DNA of 64,000 nt, from contig NZ_CP041352.1 in NCBI RefSeq assembly GCF_009746125.1, positions 399,847-463,846 of the forward strand. The letters are read 5' to 3'. This DNA comes from Casimicrobium huifangae (GTDB lineage: Bacteria; Pseudomonadota; Gammaproteobacteria; Burkholderiales; Casimicrobiaceae). The position numbers and the translations under genes are program-made. Below are positions 61,055 to 64,000 of the stretch, piece after piece (the stretch's first letter is position 1; each line of letters begins with the position of its first letter). Below the pieces are notes generated by a model. It was not told the DNA's origin. It ran no database searches and worked only from the letters and a program-made list of their open reading frames with translations.

Positions 61055-62355
61055 GGCTGCACCACCCCTTCGTTGCGCACCGCAGGGTTGCGCAGACGCA
61101 GCAGTGTCCACACCACACAAAGCGCCTGCAGCCCCCACAGCCACAGGAAGGCCTGTTCGTAACCAGCCGCCTCATAGCGGCCCGGCGTGCCGGTGGGATA
61201 GCGGTTCACGATCAGCCCGATGCCCCACTGCAGCGCGAAACCAAGACCGAACATGAGGAAGTTGATCAACGTCGAGACGCGTCCGTGAACCGATTTGCCG
61301 AAGCGCGTAAACAATGCGGCGAACAGCAGGTTCCCCGATACATGGGTTAGTCCGAAGATCGTCATCACCAGCGCCGGTGAACCACCCCACGAGTGCAGAA
61401 AGGCCCATTGACCGATGCCGGCAAACAAGCAGGCGACGAAGCAGAAGATGACCGGCGAGATACCGCGCTGCATCAGTCGCCCCATCACGTTGCCGAGCGC
61501 GATATTGGCCACCAGCATGCCGGCCGAGATCAGCAGCAGATCGCCACCGATGGCATTGGCTGGCAGTTTCGCCACATCGACCAGCCACGGCCCGGCCCAC
61601 AGGCCCTGCACGGCAAGGCCAATGGCATTGGTCAGGCAGGGCAACGGCACAATGGCCCAGAACAGCGGTGAGCGCAGCACAGCAGACCATCCGGCCGGTT
61701 GCGCTGAAGGGTTGCCGCTGGTGGCGGTCTTTGGCGCCGCCGGTGGATCGGGCACTGCAAACGCGAGCCAGAGCGCGACGACTACCGTCAGCACTGCCAC
61801 CGAGAGGAACAGTTGGCGCCAGGTGATCATGCCCAACAGCCAGAGCACTGGCGCGGTAGACAGGATGGCCCCCGCATTGCCTACGGCCAGCATCAGACCG
61901 TTGGTTGTCGGCAACTTGCTGGCATCAAGCCACAGGCCGAAGGTTCGCAGCGCCGCCATCAGGCAGGCCGCGACACCAATGCCAATCAGCGCGCGCCCGA
62001 GAATCAGTCCCCACGTCGCTTCTGCGGTCGCGAACACCACACAACCGGTGGCGCAAGAGATCAGCAGCGCAGCTTCGACGCGGCGCGGACGGAAGCGGTC
62101 AAGCATGCCCCCCAGCGGCAACTGAGTCAGCGCGAATGACAAAAAGTAGGCAGCCGTCAGCAGGCCGAGATCGGCAGCGTCGAGGCCAAACTCGCGCGTG
62201 AGCGTGGGCGCGATGGCCGCGTTAACCGTGCGCAACCCGTAGCTGATCAGATAGGCGATCGCCAGCGGCAGGCTGACGCGCAGCAGGAAGGGGCCGGTGG
62301 CGAGCGAAGGCACCGCCCCGGGGGTGGCGGTGTGGGTGGGGGCTGAGTTGGTCAA
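61051..62355 (-). CDS. major facilitator superfamily transporter
   Basis: 434 residues, twelve predicted membrane helices. [16 protein letters not shown] after helix 2 is the MFS motif A (GxxxDRxxxRR), and [30 protein letters not shown] is helix 1. The ATG overlaps the hslU stop by four bases and the stop overlaps the AEC gene by four, so hslU, MFS and AEC form one operon-like unit. Substrate unknown; possibly the same acid as the downstream oxidoreductase uses. Confidence 0.88.
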   Translation of the reverse strand: MTNSAPTHTATPGAVPSLATGPFLLRVSLPLAIAYLISYGLRTVNAAIAPTLTREFGLDAADLGLLTAAYFLSFALTQLPLGGMLDRFRPRRVEAALLISCATGCVVFATAEATWGLILGRALIGIGVAACLMAALRTFGLWLDASKLPTTNGLMLAVGNAGAILSTAPVLWLLGMITWRQLFLSVAVLTVVVALWLAFAVPDPPAAPKTATSGNPSAQPAGWSAVLRSPLFWAIVPLPCLTNAIGLAVQGLWAGPWLVDVAKLPANAIGGDLLLISAGMLVANIALGNVMGRLMQRGISPVIFCFVACLFAGIGQWAFLHSWGGSPALVMTIFGLTHVSGNLLFAALFTRFGKSVHGRVSTLINFLMFGLGFALQWGIGLIVNRYPTGTPGRYEAAGYEQAFLWLWGLQALCVVWTLLRLRNPAVRNEGVVQP

Positions 62356-63683
62356 AGGATGAACTGCGAAAGGTTTTCGTCGCGGACGATGCCCGCAAGT
62401 TTGTCATCGACGAACGCGGCATCGATGTGCACCGTTTCACCGGTGAGTGAATCGGCGGTGTAGCTCACATCCTCCAGCAGCCGCTCCATGACCGTATGCA
62501 GGCGGCGGGCACCGATGTTCTCCTGCCGCTCGTTGACGGTGCAGGCGATCTCGGCGAGGCGGCGGATGGCATCCGGCTGGAAGTCCAGCGTCACCTGCTC
62601 GGTGGACAGCAGGCCGGCGTACTGTTGCGTCAGACTGGCATCGGTACTGGTCAGGATGCGCTCGAAATCCTGCACGGTCAGGGCGCTGAGCTCGACGCGG
62701 ATAGGAAAGCGGCCCTGCAGCTCGGGGATCAGATCGCTCGGCTTGCTCAGGTGAAAGGCACCGCTGGCGATGAACAGGATGTGATCAGTCTTGATTGCAC
62801 CGTACTTGGTGTTGACCGTGGTGCCCTCGACCAGCGGCAACAGGTCGCGCTGTACACCCTGGCGCGACACGTCGGCACCATGTGTGTCCTGGCGGGCGGC
62901 GATCTTGTCGATCTCGTCGAGGAAGACGATGCCGTTCTGCTCGGCGTTATCCAGTGCGGTCTGCTTGAGCTCTTCCTCGTTGACGAGCTTCGCCGCTTCT
63001 TCGTCCTGAAGCAGCTTCATCGCCTCATCGACACGCATCTTGCGCATCTTGCGTCGGCCCTGCTGCATGTTGGAGAACATGCCCTGGATCTGCTGCGTGA
63101 TTTCCTCCATGCCCGGTGGCGCCATCACTTCCATCTGCGGCGCGGCCACGGCGACTTCGATCTCGATTTCCTTGTCGTCGAACTGTCCCTCGCGCAGCAT
63201 CTTGCGGAATTTCTGCCGCGTTGCGTTATCGGTCGGCTTCAGGTCGTCGAAGTTGACCGCACTCGGCGGCGGCAGCAGCGCATCAAGCACCCGCTCCTCG
63301 GCGGCGTCGAGCGCGCGGTCACGCACCGCTTTCATCGCCTGTTCACGGGTCTGTTTGATCGCGACCTCGGCGAGATCGCGGATGATGGTGTCGACGTCGC
63401 GACCCACGTAGCCGACCTCGGTGAACTTGGTGGCCTCAACTTTTACGAAGGGCGCATTGGCCAGCCGCGCCAGCCGTCGTGCAATCTCGGTCTTGCCAAC
63501 GCCAGTCGGCCCGATCATCAGGATGTTCTTCGGCGTGATCTCGTGCCGCAGTGGCTCCGGCACCTGCTGCCGCCGCCAGCGGTTGCGCAGCGCGATGGCA
63601 ACCGCCTTCTTCGCCGCCGCCTGCCCGACGATATGCCGGTCCAGCTCGTGGACGATTTCTTTCGGGGTCATGGGGAGCGACAT
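62352..63683 (-). CDS. hslU: ATP-dependent protease ATPase subunit HslU (ClpY)
   Basis: AAA+ unfoldase that feeds substrates to the HslV protease. 443 residues; [33 protein letters not shown], Walker [31 protein letters not shown] with the pore-loop GYVG, the I domain (about 105-230), Walker [12 protein letters not shown] and sensor 2 region [20 protein letters not shown] 63683 or 63671 could be used. The usual partner hslV, normally immediately upstream, is absent: the next gene upstream is the divergent fabI. MFS and AEC genes follow instead. Confidence 0.95.
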   Translation of the reverse strand: MSLPMTPKEIVHELDRHIVGQAAAKKAVAIALRNRWRRQQVPEPLRHEITPKNILMIGPTGVGKTEIARRLARLANAPFVKVEATKFTEVGYVGRDVDTIIRDLAEVAIKQTREQAMKAVRDRALDAAEERVLDALLPPPSAVNFDDLKPTDNATRQKFRKMLREGQFDDKEIEIEVAVAAPQMEVMAPPGMEEITQQIQGMFSNMQQGRRKMRKMRVDEAMKLLQDEEAAKLVNEEELKQTALDNAEQNGIVFLDEIDKIAARQDTHGADVSRQGVQRDLLPLVEGTTVNTKYGAIKTDHILFIASGAFHLSKPSDLIPELQGRFPIRVELSALTVQDFERILTSTDASLTQQYAGLLSTEQVTLDFQPDAIRRLAEIACTVNERQENIGARRLHTVMERLLEDVSYTADSLTGETVHIDAAFVDDKLAGIVRDENLSQFIL

Positions 63684-63831
63684 GGAACGGCGGAGAAGAC
63701 GGCAATAGAGCGATTTTATGGGGCGGGCAGCCGCGCCGGCCGACCACAGGTCATCCGCCTACAATCGTTGTCAGTCAAAACGAAACTATTCGGGTGGCCG
63801 CGGCCAGCGGCGAACGAGAAAGAGGAGCGCC

Positions 63832-64000
63832 ATGCCCATCCTGCAAGACAAGAAAATCCTGTTGACCGGACTGCTGTCCAACCGCTCCATTGCGTACGGC
63901 ATTGGCAAGGCGCTGAAGCGCGAAGGCGCGACGCTGGCCTTCACGTACGCCGGTGAAGCAATGAAGGAGCGCGTGGAGAAGCTGGCGCCGGAGCTGGGCG
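63832..64000 (+). CDS. fabI: enoyl-[acyl-carrier-protein] reductase (NADH), 3'-partial
   Basis: First 56 codons of FabI, the last reduction step of fatty-acid elongation. LLTGLLSNRSIAYGIGKALKREGATLAFTYAGE is the characteristic FabI cofactor-binding start (GLLSxxSIAYG). AGAGGAG about 7 bases upstream fixes ATG 63832. A -10-like TACAAT at 63760-63765 in the divergent 148-bp spacer may drive it, although no good -35 is seen. The gene runs off the window. Confidence 0.93.
   Translation, partial: MPILQDKKILLTGLLSNRSIAYGIGKALKREGATLAFTYAGEAMKERVEKLAPELG

Noticed and set aside
62496-63956. 486-codon plus-strand open frame overlapping hslU and fabI
   Set aside because: Antisense to HslU motifs and out of frame with the FabI start.
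1-64000. CRISPR arrays, rRNA and tRNA genes
   Set aside because: No regularly spaced short repeats and no recognisable tRNA or rRNA sequence were found on reading; a covariance-model scan would settle tRNAs.

Overview
The window is high-GC, densely packed bacterial chromosome. Gene content and order point to a beta-proteobacterium, probably Burkholderiales sensu lato: Bug-type solute-binding protein inside a catabolic operon, leuC-entericidin-leuD-leuB, fimV-truA-trpF-trpB-trpA, mutL near miaA, FimV with a proline/alanine-rich linker, and AzlCD. This assignment is inferred from content and synteny, not from a marker-gene match. No rRNA, tRNA or CRISPR array was seen.

Layout. 1-6.25 kb: homoprotocatechuate (3,4-dihydroxyphenylacetate) meta-cleavage operon, hpaE (5'-truncated by the window), a Bug solute-binding protein, hpaD, hpaF, hpaH, hpaI and a class II aldolase-like gene. 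6.3-7.7 kb: rpoH on the minus strand, with a perfect CIRCE operator in its leader. 7.7-13 kb: an S9 peptidase, mutL and an unrecognised HTH protein. 13.1-18.5 kb: a probable peptide-export locus (HlyD adaptor, two small proteins with double-glycine leaders, a low-GC secreted protein of unknown function, and a C39-peptidase ABC exporter). 18.6-25.8 kb: miaA, plsB, leuC, an entericidin-like lipoprotein, leuD, leuB. 26-33.4 kb: fimV, truA, trpFBA and an SDR. 33.4-36.9 kb: wax ester synthase/DGAT with a histone-H1-like tail, plus two alpha/beta hydrolases. 37-38.6 kb: azlD, azlC, folA (minus). 38.6-41.9 kb: an OLD-like ATPase/nuclease gene split by an IS3-family element. 41.9-45.8 kb: cysteine hydrolase, nitroreductase, vapBC, gamma-glutamyltransferase. 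45.9-53.8 kb: a DISM-type histidine kinase and NarL-type regulator, divergent from a small exported protein, then two exported repeat/domain proteins around a B12-binding radical SAM enzyme. 53.9-63.7 kb (minus): S9 peptidase, TonB receptor, Rossmann/SAF oxidoreductase, AEC carrier, MFS transporter and an hslU with no adjacent hslV. The window ends in the start of fabI.

Two signals stand out. First, the 13-18.5 kb locus looks like a complete export system for two leader peptides, with a divergent candidate regulator and an unknown secreted partner. Second, five intergenic spacers (7.6, 24.6, 36.9, 56.0 and 58.7 kb) share a structured element of about 100 bp, not explained by any gene. All five copies lie on the same strand, with an AAAGTCGA-like box, a GGGCT/AGCCC pairing around it in four of them, and an A-rich hairpin loop at a nearly constant 55-56 nt offset. 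Other notable non-coding structures are a 19-bp inverted repeat that buries the trpF ribosome-binding site and start codon, a hairpin that would mask the Shine-Dalgarno of the WS/DGAT gene, and paired repeats in the response-regulator/exported-protein promoter region.
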